5,729 nt of DNA from an uncultured Lachnospiraceae bacterium (GTDB lineage: Bacteria > Bacillota > Clostridia > Lachnospirales > Lachnospiraceae): positions 1-5,729 of the forward strand of contig CADBOW010000140.1 in the NCBI GenBank assembly GCA_902796375.1. Direction: 5' to 3'. The position numbers and the translations under genes were made by a program. Positions 1 through 5,409 of this stretch are shown here, one piece after another. The first letter of the stretch is position 1. The number at the start of each line of letters is the position of its first letter. Under the pieces are notes generated by a model that saw only the letters and a list, made by a program, of their open reading frames with translations, did no database searches and was not told the origin of the DNA.

Positions 1-110
1 AATACAGCTTCGGAACTGTTTCGGAGAAGCCGGCCCCGTCGAAGCCGTTGTTGAGTGTATCATTATAAAGTGACTATAAAGTGACTGAAATACATTTTCT
101 CAAATCGAGC
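1..110. other. Left-edge non-coding stretch, no gene supported
   Basis: No coding region can be supported here. The three plus-strand frames from the edge close at 52-54 (TGA), 66-68 (TAA) and 71-73 (TGA). Any of them could be the last codons of a gene entering from the left, but the 17-23 residues visible match nothing I recognise. On the minus strand a frame is open to the edge, with ATG at 61-63, but no ribosome binding site precedes it. The AT-rich part (62-110) carries an 11-bp tandem repeat and may be the promoter region of a leftward gene. Confidence 0.4.
64..85. repeat. Exact 11-bp tandem duplication (2 copies)
   Basis: TATAAAGTGAC occurs twice head to tail, at 64-74 and 75-85, with no mismatch. 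On the minus strand the duplication yields two -10-like hexamers eleven bases apart, TATAGT (78-73) and TATAAT (67-62). No convincing -35 box sits 16-18 bases upstream of either, so a leftward promoter is only a possibility. Confidence 0.75.
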
Positions 111-150
111 AAAAATCCGGAGCAGTTCCAAATGCAGGTCTGCTCCGAAT
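111..150 (-). terminator. Rho-independent terminator of purB
   Basis: Read on the minus strand, the arm ATTCGGAGCAG (150-140) pairs with CTGCTCCGGAT (125-115). This is an eleven-pair stem with one G-U pair and a 14-base loop, followed by a run of T (115-111). It begins 13 bases after the purB stop codon. On the plus strand the hairpin has no T-run after it, so it should act only on leftward transcription. Confidence 0.8.
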
Positions 151-162
151 CCGTTAAGTCCG

Positions 163-1617
163 TTATACATTGATCTCCGCTGTGAGTCCCAGAAGCTCCC
201 GGTTCTCATCCAGTACCGGCTGAATGACTTCCGTGATGAATTCCTCCGTCTGTCTGGGAGCACGTCCCACATAGAGCTTCGGCTCCATCAGGCTCTTCAG
301 CTCATCCAGGCTCCGGTGGAATGCCGGATCTGCGGCGATCAGCTCCAGCAGGTTGTTGGCCTTGCCCTCCTGCTTCACCATCCGGCCCGCTTCCATGGAA
401 TAGGTGCGGATCTTCTCATGCAGTTCCTGCCGGTCTCCTCCGGCCTTCACTGCATCCATCATGATATTCTCCGTTGCCATGAAGGGGATCTCCTCCATGA
501 AACGCTTCGTGATCACCTTGTCATATACCACAAGACCATCCACCACATTCAGATAGAGATCCAGAATACCGTCAACCGCCAGGAAGCCCTCCGGAACGGA
601 GAGACGCTTGTTGGCGGAATCATCCAGGGTACGCTCGAACCACTGTGTGGCAGCCACCAGCGCCGGATTCATGGCGTCACTGATCACATAATCCGCCAGG
701 GATGCGATCCTTTCACTCCGCATGGGGTTACGCTTGTAAGCCATGGCAGAGGAACCGATCTGATTCTTCTCAAAGGGTTCTTCGATCTCCTTCAGATGCT
801 GCAGGAGACGGATATCATTTGTAAATTTATGTGCGCTCTGGGCGATACCGGAAAGCACGTTCAGCACCCGGGAATCCACCTTCCGGCTGTAGGTCTGGCC
901 GGAAACGGGGTATACGCCGGAGAAGCCCATTTTCTCAGCGATCCTCTCATCCAGCCGACGTACCTTCTCATGGTCGCCGTTGAAAAGCTCCAGGAAGCTG
1001 GCCTGGGTTCCCGTAGTTCCCTTGGATCCCAGAAGCTTCTGCTGACTGATCATATAGTCCACATCCTGAAGGTCCATGTACAGATCATGCAGCCACAGGG
1101 TTGCACGCTTACCCACGGTGGTGGGCTGTGCCGGCTGGAAATGGGTGAATGCCAGCGTCGGCAGATCCTTATATTTCATGGCGAATTTCGCCAGCTCGTT
1201 CATGACATTCAGAAGCTTCTTCCGAACCAGCTGAAGGGCTTCCGTCATGAGGATCACATCCGTATTATCTCCCACATAGCAGCTGGTGGCACCCAGATGA
1301 ATGATCCCTGCCGCCTTAACACACTGTTGTCCGTATGCAAAGACATGGGACATAACATCATGCCGAACCTCCTTCTCTCTTGCCCTTGCCACATCATAGT
1401 TGATCTGCTCCGCATTGGCCCGAAGCTCATCCAGCATCTCATCCGTGATCCGCGGACTTCCGTCCTCCGCCTTGAGTCCCAGCTCCTGCTCCGTTTCCGC
1501 AAGTGCGATCCACAGGCGTCTCCATGTGCGGAACTTCTTATCCGGTGAGAAGATATATTGCATTTCTTTGCTTGCATACCGCTCCGAAAGCGGACTTACA
1601 TACTTATCCATATCCAT
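163..1617 (-). CDS. purB: Adenylosuccinate lyase
   Basis: This 484-residue cytosolic enzyme of the fumarase/aspartase superfamily acts twice in purine synthesis. It releases fumarate from SAICAR to give AICAR, and from adenylosuccinate to give AMP. Visible family blocks are RHDVMSHV (85-92), the TS...GDNTD segment (111-120), THFQPAQPTT (158-167) with His159 as the likely general acid, the superfamily signature GSSAMAYKRNPMRSE (288-302) with its catalytic-loop serines, and LDDSANKR (331-338). The signature has Ala where many homologues have Pro (SSAMPYKRNP), probably a lineage variant. The length fits the clostridial/animal-like group rather than the shorter Bacillus type. The ATG at 1617 is preceded by GGAGG (1628-1632) ten bases upstream; an ATG two codons later is an alternative. 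The gene appears monocistronic, with its own promoter at 1659-1667 and terminator at 111-150. Confidence 0.97.
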   Translation of the reverse strand: MDMDKYVSPLSERYASKEMQYIFSPDKKFRTWRRLWIALAETEQELGLKAEDGSPRITDEMLDELRANAEQINYDVARAREKEVRHDVMSHVFAYGQQCVKAAGIIHLGATSCYVGDNTDVILMTEALQLVRKKLLNVMNELAKFAMKYKDLPTLAFTHFQPAQPTTVGKRATLWLHDLYMDLQDVDYMISQQKLLGSKGTTGTQASFLELFNGDHEKVRRLDERIAEKMGFSGVYPVSGQTYSRKVDSRVLNVLSGIAQSAHKFTNDIRLLQHLKEIEEPFEKNQIGSSAMAYKRNPMRSERIASLADYVISDAMNPALVAATQWFERTLDDSANKRLSVPEGFLAVDGILDLYLNVVDGLVVYDKVITKRFMEEIPFMATENIMMDAVKAGGDRQELHEKIRTYSMEAGRMVKQEGKANNLLELIAADPAFHRSLDELKSLMEPKLYVGRAPRQTEEFITEVIQPVLDENRELLGLTAEINV

Positions 1618-1658
1618 GATTCCTGTTCCTCCGGTATTTTCTTTGATATTGCACGGCT

Positions 1659-1667
1659 ATTGTACCA
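1659..1667 (-). promoter_or_regulatory. Probable purB promoter, extended -10
   Basis: On the minus strand TGGTACAAT gives an extended -10 (TGn followed by TACAAT, five of six matches to TATAAT), 42 bases before the purB ATG. No good -35 lies at 16-18 bases, which is tolerable for an extended -10 promoter. Predicted transcription starts near 1652, giving a short leader of about 35 bases with no visible riboswitch or attenuator. Confidence 0.55.
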
Positions 1668-1711
1668 CAAAACCTTTCCATATACTATTCAAAATCTGAA
1701 AAAGTGTTCTC

Positions 1712-1741
1712 TTTACAAGCCGGGGCCGGATGATGTATATT
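1712..1741 (+). promoter_or_regulatory. Probable permease promoter
   Basis: TTTACA (1712-1717) and TATATT (1736-1741) are spaced by 18 bases, with two mismatches in total to the sigma-A consensus. Predicted transcription starts around 1748, which is downstream of a possible TTG start at 1740 and so favours an ATG start for the permease. A weaker alternative, TTGTAC (1660-1665) with TACTAT (1683-1688), lies further upstream and would overlap the purB promoter. Confidence 0.45.
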
Positions 1742-1781
1742 GCTACAGGATACTAAGAAGGAGAAGACCGCAGGACAGCAG

Positions 1782-1871
1782 ACCATGAACGAGCCATCTA
1801 TGAACGAGCAAACCATGAACGAACAATCTATGAACCGGGAACCGATCAAACACCAAACCATGAAACAGCGG
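1782..1871 (+). repeat. 15-bp in-frame repeat at the permease 5' end
   Basis: Four consecutive 15-base units start at 1782, 1797, 1812 and 1827, alternating ACCATGAACGA-type and TCTATGAACGA-type, so the larger period is 30 bases. A fifth unit at 1842 is degenerate (about 9 of 15 matches), and a sixth at 1857 again begins ACCATGAA, in the same 15-base phase. They encode [T/S]-M-N-E-[Q/P] pentapeptides. The unit length is a multiple of three, so copy-number change would not shift the frame. Each good unit supplies an in-frame ATG (1785, 1800, 1815, 1830, 1860). Confidence 0.85.
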
Positions 1872-2972
1872 TTCCTGAATTTCATCAAAACCGACACCAT
1901 CCTTTTCATCTCCGGAATCCTGGCAGCCATATCCTGCTGCATAATCCCACCGGACCGGGAATATGCAGATTATGTAAACTACCGTGTTCTGGCGATCCTT
2001 TTCTGTCTGATGCTGGTGGTCAGTGCACTGGTCCGGATCGGGACCTTTGATTATCTGACCCAGCGCGTGCTGGGACGGATCCACGGCGAGCGGAACATTT
2101 CCCTCTTTCTCGTTCTCCTGTCCTTCTTCCTCAGCATGATCCTGACAAATGACGTGGCGCTGGTAACCCTGGTGCCCTTCGCCCTTATACTTCTGAAGGC
2201 CTTCGGGGACCGGCGCCGGACGATCTACACTCTGATCCTGATGACGGTGGCCGCCAATCTGGGAAGCATGCTGACCCCCATCGGAAATCCGCAGAATCTG
2301 TATCTCTTCACGGAGTACGGCTTCTCCATGAAACGCTTCACGCTTCTCATGCTGCCCTACAGCATTCTGTCGCTGGTGCTCCTGGTCCTCGGGGTATTCC
2401 TTCTGAACCGTACGGACCACACCGTCGACCGGGCGGCAGCATCCGAACCCGTAAAGCCGAACCTTATAAAAATGTTTCTCTACATCGGCCTGTTCATGGT
2501 ATGTCTTCTGACCGTGGTGGGCACCCTGCATTATCTGATCATGCTGGGGATCGTCGCCGCTGCGATCCTGTTTCTGGACCGGGGTGCTTTCCGGAAGGTG
2601 GACTACGGACTCCTGCTTACCTTTGTCTTCTTCTTCCTGCTGATCGGAAACCTGGGCCGGATCGATGTCATACGGAATACCTTAACGGAGATCGTGGAAC
2701 AGAATGTTACCCTTACCGCCGTTCTTTCCTCTCAGATTATCAGCAACGTCCCCGCCGCCATGTTGCTCTCCGCATTCACCGCTCAGGGCGACGCACTACT
2801 GGTGGGCGTCAATCTGGGCGGCCTCGGCACTCTGATCGCCAGCATGGCCAGTCTGATCACCTATAAATTCTATGCCAAGGATCGGAAAAAGGGAGATGGC
2901 TACCTGCTGAAATTCACCCTGATCAACCTGCTGTTTCTGGTGGCACTATATCTCCTCCACCTCATCCTGTAG
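1785..2972 (+). CDS. SLC13/ArsB/NhaD-type (ion transporter superfamily) permease
   Basis: This is a polytopic inner-membrane transporter of 395 residues from this start. It has about ten or eleven hydrophobic segments, the first near 1890-1950 and the last ending at the C-terminus. Family hallmarks are LTNDVALVTLVPFA (nucleotides about 2142-2183), NLGSMLTPIGNPQNLYLF (about 2256-2309) and SNVPAAMLLS (about 2742-2771). The paired Asn-containing re-entrant segments are typical of anion and cation/H+ or Na+-coupled permeases annotated as citrate transporter, ArsB or SLC13. The substrate (dicarboxylate, citrate, arsenite or Na+/H+) cannot be read from sequence, and there are no ars or citrate genes nearby. 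The start is uncertain. The ATG at 1785 has AGGA (1772-1775) nine bases upstream and follows the predicted promoter; a TTG at 1740 would add 15 residues, and repeated ATGs up to 1860 could shorten the protein. The first 25 or so residues are hydrophilic pentapeptide repeats before the membrane domain. No terminator follows the stop; a new promoter starts 11 bases later. Confidence 0.85.
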   Translation: MNEPSMNEQTMNEQSMNREPIKHQTMKQRFLNFIKTDTILFISGILAAISCCIIPPDREYADYVNYRVLAILFCLMLVVSALVRIGTFDYLTQRVLGRIHGERNISLFLVLLSFFLSMILTNDVALVTLVPFALILLKAFGDRRRTIYTLILMTVAANLGSMLTPIGNPQNLYLFTEYGFSMKRFTLLMLPYSILSLVLLVLGVFLLNRTDHTVDRAAASEPVKPNLIKMFLYIGLFMVCLLTVVGTLHYLIMLGIVAAAILFLDRGAFRKVDYGLLLTFVFFFLLIGNLGRIDVIRNTLTEIVEQNVTLTAVLSSQIISNVPAAMLLSAFTAQGDALLVGVNLGGLGTLIASMASLITYKFYAKDRKKGDGYLLKFTLINLLFLVALYLLHLIL

Positions 2973-2982
2973 TCCCTCTTCC

Positions 2983-3012
2983 TTGACATCATTCGGTCCC
3001 GTGATTTATAAT
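2983..3012 (+). promoter_or_regulatory. Consensus sigma-A promoter of the small membrane-protein gene
   Basis: TTGACA (2983-2988) and TATAAT (3007-3012) match the consensus at all twelve positions and are spaced by 18 bases. The promoter begins 11 bases after the permease stop, so the downstream gene does not depend on permease transcription. The predicted start is near 3019, leaving a leader of roughly 73 bases. Confidence 0.85.
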
Positions 3013-3034
3013 CAGAAGGGACGCGGGAGGGGGA

Positions 3035-3049
3035 TTCGGAGACTCCGAA
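3035..3049. repeat. Perfect inverted repeat in the leader of the small gene
   Basis: TTCGGAG (3035-3041), one central A, then CTCCGAA (3043-3049) form a perfect 15-base palindrome about 16-30 bases after the predicted transcription start. As RNA it can form a five-pair stem with a five-base loop. As DNA it has the size and position of a repressor operator. No T-run follows, so it is not a terminator, and it lies well upstream of the ribosome binding site (3080-3085). Confidence 0.6.
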
Positions 3050-3091
3050 GCATCGCAGTATCCCGTTATTAAATGTATTAGGAGGTAGCAT

Positions 3092-3385
3092 ATGGATTCA
3101 AAACTGGAGGCTATTCTGGACAATGCACTTGCTGACGTGTCCGAGGATACCAAGAAGAAGGTTAAAAAATCAGTTAAAAAGTCGATCAAGCGTTCTGTAA
3201 AGCAGAAGGTGAAGAAGAGAAGACGCGCCTTCTTCCGCAGAATTCTGATCCTCGGAATCCTCGGGGGCATCGGATATCTCGTTTACAGGAAATCCGACAA
3301 GGCTCAGACCAAGGTTCGTGAAGTGATCGATGTAGTGGTTACGAAGGTACCTTTCCTTCCTGAGAACAAAGAAGAGGAAGAATAA
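3092..3385 (+). CDS. Small highly basic single-span membrane protein, function unknown
   Basis: I do not recognise a family for this 97-residue protein. Residues 1-20 are mildly acidic. Residues 21-50 hold 18 Lys/Arg and no acidic residue, and 21-40 are five consecutive tetrapeptides of the form K-x-x-[V/I] (KKKV, KKSV, KKSI, KRSV, KQKV), followed by KKRRR. Residues 51-65 (ILILGILGGIGYLVY) form one Gly-containing membrane segment. The tail is mixed and ends in ENKEEEE. The positive-inside rule predicts the basic N-terminus in the cytoplasm. The V/I stripe on a Lys-rich helix would suit binding to anionic lipid or nucleic acid, but this is inference. There is no cleavable signal peptide. The start is well supported by AGGAGG (3080-3085) six bases before the ATG. 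The gene has its own consensus promoter and a strong terminator, so it is probably a well-expressed monocistronic unit. Compositional bias could create false similarity to ribosomal or histone-like proteins. Confidence 0.85.
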   Translation: MDSKLEAILDNALADVSEDTKKKVKKSVKKSIKRSVKQKVKKRRRAFFRRILILGILGGIGYLVYRKSDKAQTKVREVIDVVVTKVPFLPENKEEEE

Positions 3386-3398
3386 TCCGATCATACAT

Positions 3399-3435
3399 AA
3401 AAAGTGTCATCGCCGCCTGACGATGACACTTTTTT
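3399..3435. terminator. Bidirectional rho-independent terminator
   Basis: The arm AAAAAGTGTCATCG (3399-3412) and CGATGACACTTTTT (3421-3434) are exact reverse complements of 14 bases around an eight-base loop. The A-tract and T-tract flanks give a U-run in both directions. It lies 13 bases after the stop of the small plus-strand gene and about 66 bases after the stop of the convergent HAD gene, so it can end transcription from both sides. Confidence 0.93.
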
Positions 3436-3501
3436 ACTTTCTGTGTTTGCATCCTATGCTCTGTGTTCTATAGTCCCGGCTCTCCGGCCGGATATCCGAC
3501 C

Positions 3502-4362
3502 CTACCTGGTCTCATACACATCGCTGATATGCTTTGTTTCCAGCTTCTCATATGCGGCCGTTTTATCGATGATCGCCCTGACCAGTCCGTCAAGCTCCGA
3601 ACCATCCCGGTAATCTGCCGGTGCAAAATAACGGATCCGGTTATCACTCAGCATTTTGTGAACCCGGGCCTTGTCCCCGGTTTCGGGATTATATACGCCG
3701 ATGGAGTGTCCGCCGTTGACATTCACCAGCTTCATGCAAGGAATATCCGTATCACTGTCCCCGATATAAACCATGTTTCTGAAGGGGACCCGCAGCTTCT
3801 CCGGGGCAAAGTATTCATTTACCCCATCATCATTGATATCCAGCACACCCTTCTCGATCCGGAAGAGGAACTGGGTTTTGTTCGTGTAATTGATGACCTG
3901 AGCCGGCCAGACAGCGACTCCCCGTTCGTCGTAATAGAAGCTGCTGGCATAGACCTTTTTAAATGCACCCTTTCTGGCGATCTCCGTACCGTCGATCATT
4001 TCCTTAAGTCCCGAGGATATGATATAGTGCTCGACCGTGATCCCCTTCTCTTTCCCGTAGGCATTGATCCGGTCAAACCACTCGGCGACGCCGGGAAAAA
4101 GCTTCACCTTACTGCCGTAATCCGCCAGACTCTCCCGGTTGAAGATCAGCCTGCCCCTTGCCTCGTCCATCATCACGTACATGTAGGCCAGATTTCCGTC
4201 CATGTCATTTTCGGAGGCAAGCACATTTGTCTTCTTCCAGAATTCATCCACATCATAACCCACGGACTGGATATAACCCTGTGCCTGCATGTCCGTCGGC
4301 GAAAGGGTCTTATCAAAATCATAGCAAACTGCAAGAACTGTATCTCCGGCCTTATAATCCAT
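3502..4362 (-). CDS. HAD-family hydrolase (probable phosphatase)
   Basis: This 286-residue cytosolic protein belongs to the haloacid dehalogenase superfamily, Mg2+-dependent enzymes that use an aspartyl-phosphate intermediate. Motif I is DFDKT (15-19), with Asp15 the nucleophile and Asp17 the acid/base. Motif II is ISSG (115-118). Lys162 in YTNKTQFLF is the likely motif III residue. Motif IV is GDSDTD (201-206). About 95 residues between motifs I and II form a C1-type cap, as in phosphoserine-phosphatase-like members. All catalytic residues are present, so it should be active; the substrate is unknown. GGGAGG (4368-4373) five bases upstream supports the ATG at 4362. It lies 66 bases downstream of the lipid kinase on the same strand without a terminator between them, so it may be partly co-transcribed, and it also has an extended -10 promoter of its own. 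Transcription ends at the shared terminator near 3399-3435. Confidence 0.9.
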   Translation of the reverse strand: MDYKAGDTVLAVCYDFDKTLSPTDMQAQGYIQSVGYDVDEFWKKTNVLASENDMDGNLAYMYVMMDEARGRLIFNRESLADYGSKVKLFPGVAEWFDRINAYGKEKGITVEHYIISSGLKEMIDGTEIARKGAFKKVYASSFYYDERGVAVWPAQVINYTNKTQFLFRIEKGVLDINDDGVNEYFAPEKLRVPFRNMVYIGDSDTDIPCMKLVNVNGGHSIGVYNPETGDKARVHKMLSDNRIRYFAPADYRDGSELDGLVRAIIDKTAAYEKLETKHISDVYETR

Positions 4363-4396
4363 GCAATCCTCCCTTCATCACACGATCCATGCACTT

Positions 4397-4405
4397 ATTA
4401 TAACA
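4397..4405 (-). promoter_or_regulatory. Probable HAD gene promoter, extended -10
   Basis: On the minus strand TGTTATAAT is a perfect -10 with the TGn extension, 34 bases before the HAD start codon and inside the gap after the lipid kinase stop (4429-4431). There is no clear -35 at the usual distance. Predicted transcription starts near 4390, giving a leader of about 28 bases. Confidence 0.5.
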
Positions 4406-4428
4406 TCCCGGGCAGACTTTGACGGTCC

Positions 4429-5409
4429 TTATCTGGAAAGCAGATGCGCCTTCTTCACACTGGCAGGGACCAGTGCCTCCGACTCCGGGTCTCCGTAGGT
4501 CGTAAGATCACCCAGCACCAGGGTGACTGCATTGTGAAGATCATCGATCCGGGCCTGCTTGAAATCTCCGGCATATTCGCCGTCCACGGTCCAGGGGATC
4601 TCCGTGACTCCCTCCACCTTTACACACTTTGCGCGCTCATAGATAATATAATCTTCCTTCGGCTTATTGGTCAGAACCGACTGCAGGATCTGCTCCAGCT
4701 GTACCGCATTTTTCGGTTTCCGGATAAATACGCATTCGAATTCCCCGTCATGGAAGGACATATCCCGAAGTCCTACCGCCCGGAAGCCGCCCACAGAACG
4801 GGAATTGGTGATCTGACCGTACAGGAATTCTCCGGTCACGATCCGTCCGTCGAAGGACGCCTTCAGACGATATGTCTTGACGCTTGCCAGTGACTTCGCT
4901 CCCTCAAGCACATATGCCGCATGTCCCAGTTTTGCCTTAAGCTGCCGGGGTGTGGCATAGGATACCTCCGTGAAGATACCGAAGGCAGCCACATATATGA
5001 AATTATGGTCTCCCATCTGTCCCACATCCACCGGACAGCATACCCCGTTCATGATCTGCTGTGCCGCCACCTCCGGCTTCAGACTGATACAAAGACTCTT
5101 GGCATAGTCATTGGTGGAACCGCAGGGAATGTATCCCAGGGGAGGAACCTTGTCCGTACGCTGCTTCAGACGCATGATCCCGGTCACCGCATTGTCCAGA
5201 GAGCCATCGCCGCCGGAAATCACCACCATATCATACTGATCTCCCACCTCATAGATATGGTTCTCCGCATCCTCGGCGGATTTGGTTGTGTAAACCTCCA
5301 CCTGGTATCCGCCACGGGAGAACTCATCCACAACCTCGACCATTTTCTTCTTCAGCTGGTTTTTTCCCGCCTTGGGATTAACGATAAATATCAGTTTTTT
5401 TTGCGACAT
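4429..5409 (-). CDS. Diacylglycerol kinase family lipid kinase (YegS/BmrU-like)
   Basis: The 326-residue product belongs to the DAGK-catalytic-domain family, which phosphorylates a lipid alcohol such as diacylglycerol at the cytoplasmic membrane face and recycles it to phosphatidate. The exact lipid is not predictable here. Counting from the upstream ATG at 5418, visible blocks are IVNPKAGK (12-19), the nucleotide-binding ISGGDGSLDNAVTGI (67-81), GYIPCGSTNDYA (95-106), PVDVG (129-133) and the C-terminal VDGEYAG (278-284). The glycine-rich motif reads GGDGSLDN where most relatives have GGDGTLNE, an unusual substitution that may mark a subgroup. I prefer the ATG at 5409: AGAGG (5421-5425) is 11 bases upstream of it, against only 2 bases for the ATG at 5418. 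Either start overlaps the end of queC in another frame, suggesting translational coupling. No terminator follows, so transcription may run into the HAD gene. Confidence 0.9.
   Translation of the reverse strand: MSQKKLIFIVNPKAGKNQLKKKMVEVVDEFSRGGYQVEVYTTKSAEDAENHIYEVGDQYDMVVISGGDGSLDNAVTGIMRLKQRTDKVPPLGYIPCGSTNDYAKSLCISLKPEVAAQQIMNGVCCPVDVGQMGDHNFIYVAAFGIFTEVSYATPRQLKAKLGHAAYVLEGAKSLASVKTYRLKASFDGRIVTGEFLYGQITNSRSVGGFRAVGLRDMSFHDGEFECVFIRKPKNAVQLEQILQSVLTNKPKEDYIIYERAKCVKVEGVTEIPWTVDGEYAGDFKQARIDDLHNAVTLVLGDLTTYGDPESEALVPASVKKAHLLSR

Noticed and set aside
63..272. A 69-codon minus-strand frame across the purB 3' end and terminator
   Set aside because: It overlaps the purB C-terminus in another frame, runs through the terminator hairpin, and has no ribosome binding site or recognisable motif.
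316..1548. A 410-codon open frame on the plus strand opposite purB
   Set aside because: It is exactly in codon register with purB, so it contains a stop only where purB uses TTA, CTA or TCA, which are rare in this gene. The translation is low-quality His/Leu-rich sequence with no recognisable motif.
1733..1756. A seven-codon upstream ORF (ATG at 1733, TAA at 1754-1756) that could act as a leader peptide
   Set aside because: It overlaps the predicted -10 of the permease promoter, so it is probably not on the transcript, and no attenuator-like alternative hairpins are visible.
1743..2531. A 262-codon minus-strand frame opposite the permease
   Set aside because: It is in register with the permease codons; the apparent VHGLLVH-type repeats are only the complement of the 15-bp repeat on the plus strand.
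2501..2866. A 121-codon plus-strand frame within the permease
   Set aside because: It is a shifted frame inside well-supported transmembrane coding sequence, with no ribosome binding site and an Arg/Pro/Ser-rich translation typical of out-of-frame GC-moderate DNA.
3489..3498. Perfect 10-base palindrome CGGATATCCG just before the HAD stop codon
   Set aside because: Short palindromes of this size occur by chance; there is no T-run, and the strong terminator at 3399-3435 already accounts for transcript ending.
3463..4422. A 319-codon plus-strand frame opposite the HAD gene, and similar long frames opposite the lipid kinase (4444-4893, 4921-5472)
   Set aside because: All are in codon register with the minus-strand genes and arise from the same scarcity of TTA, CTA and TCA codons. 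The minus-strand products carry complete catalytic motifs.
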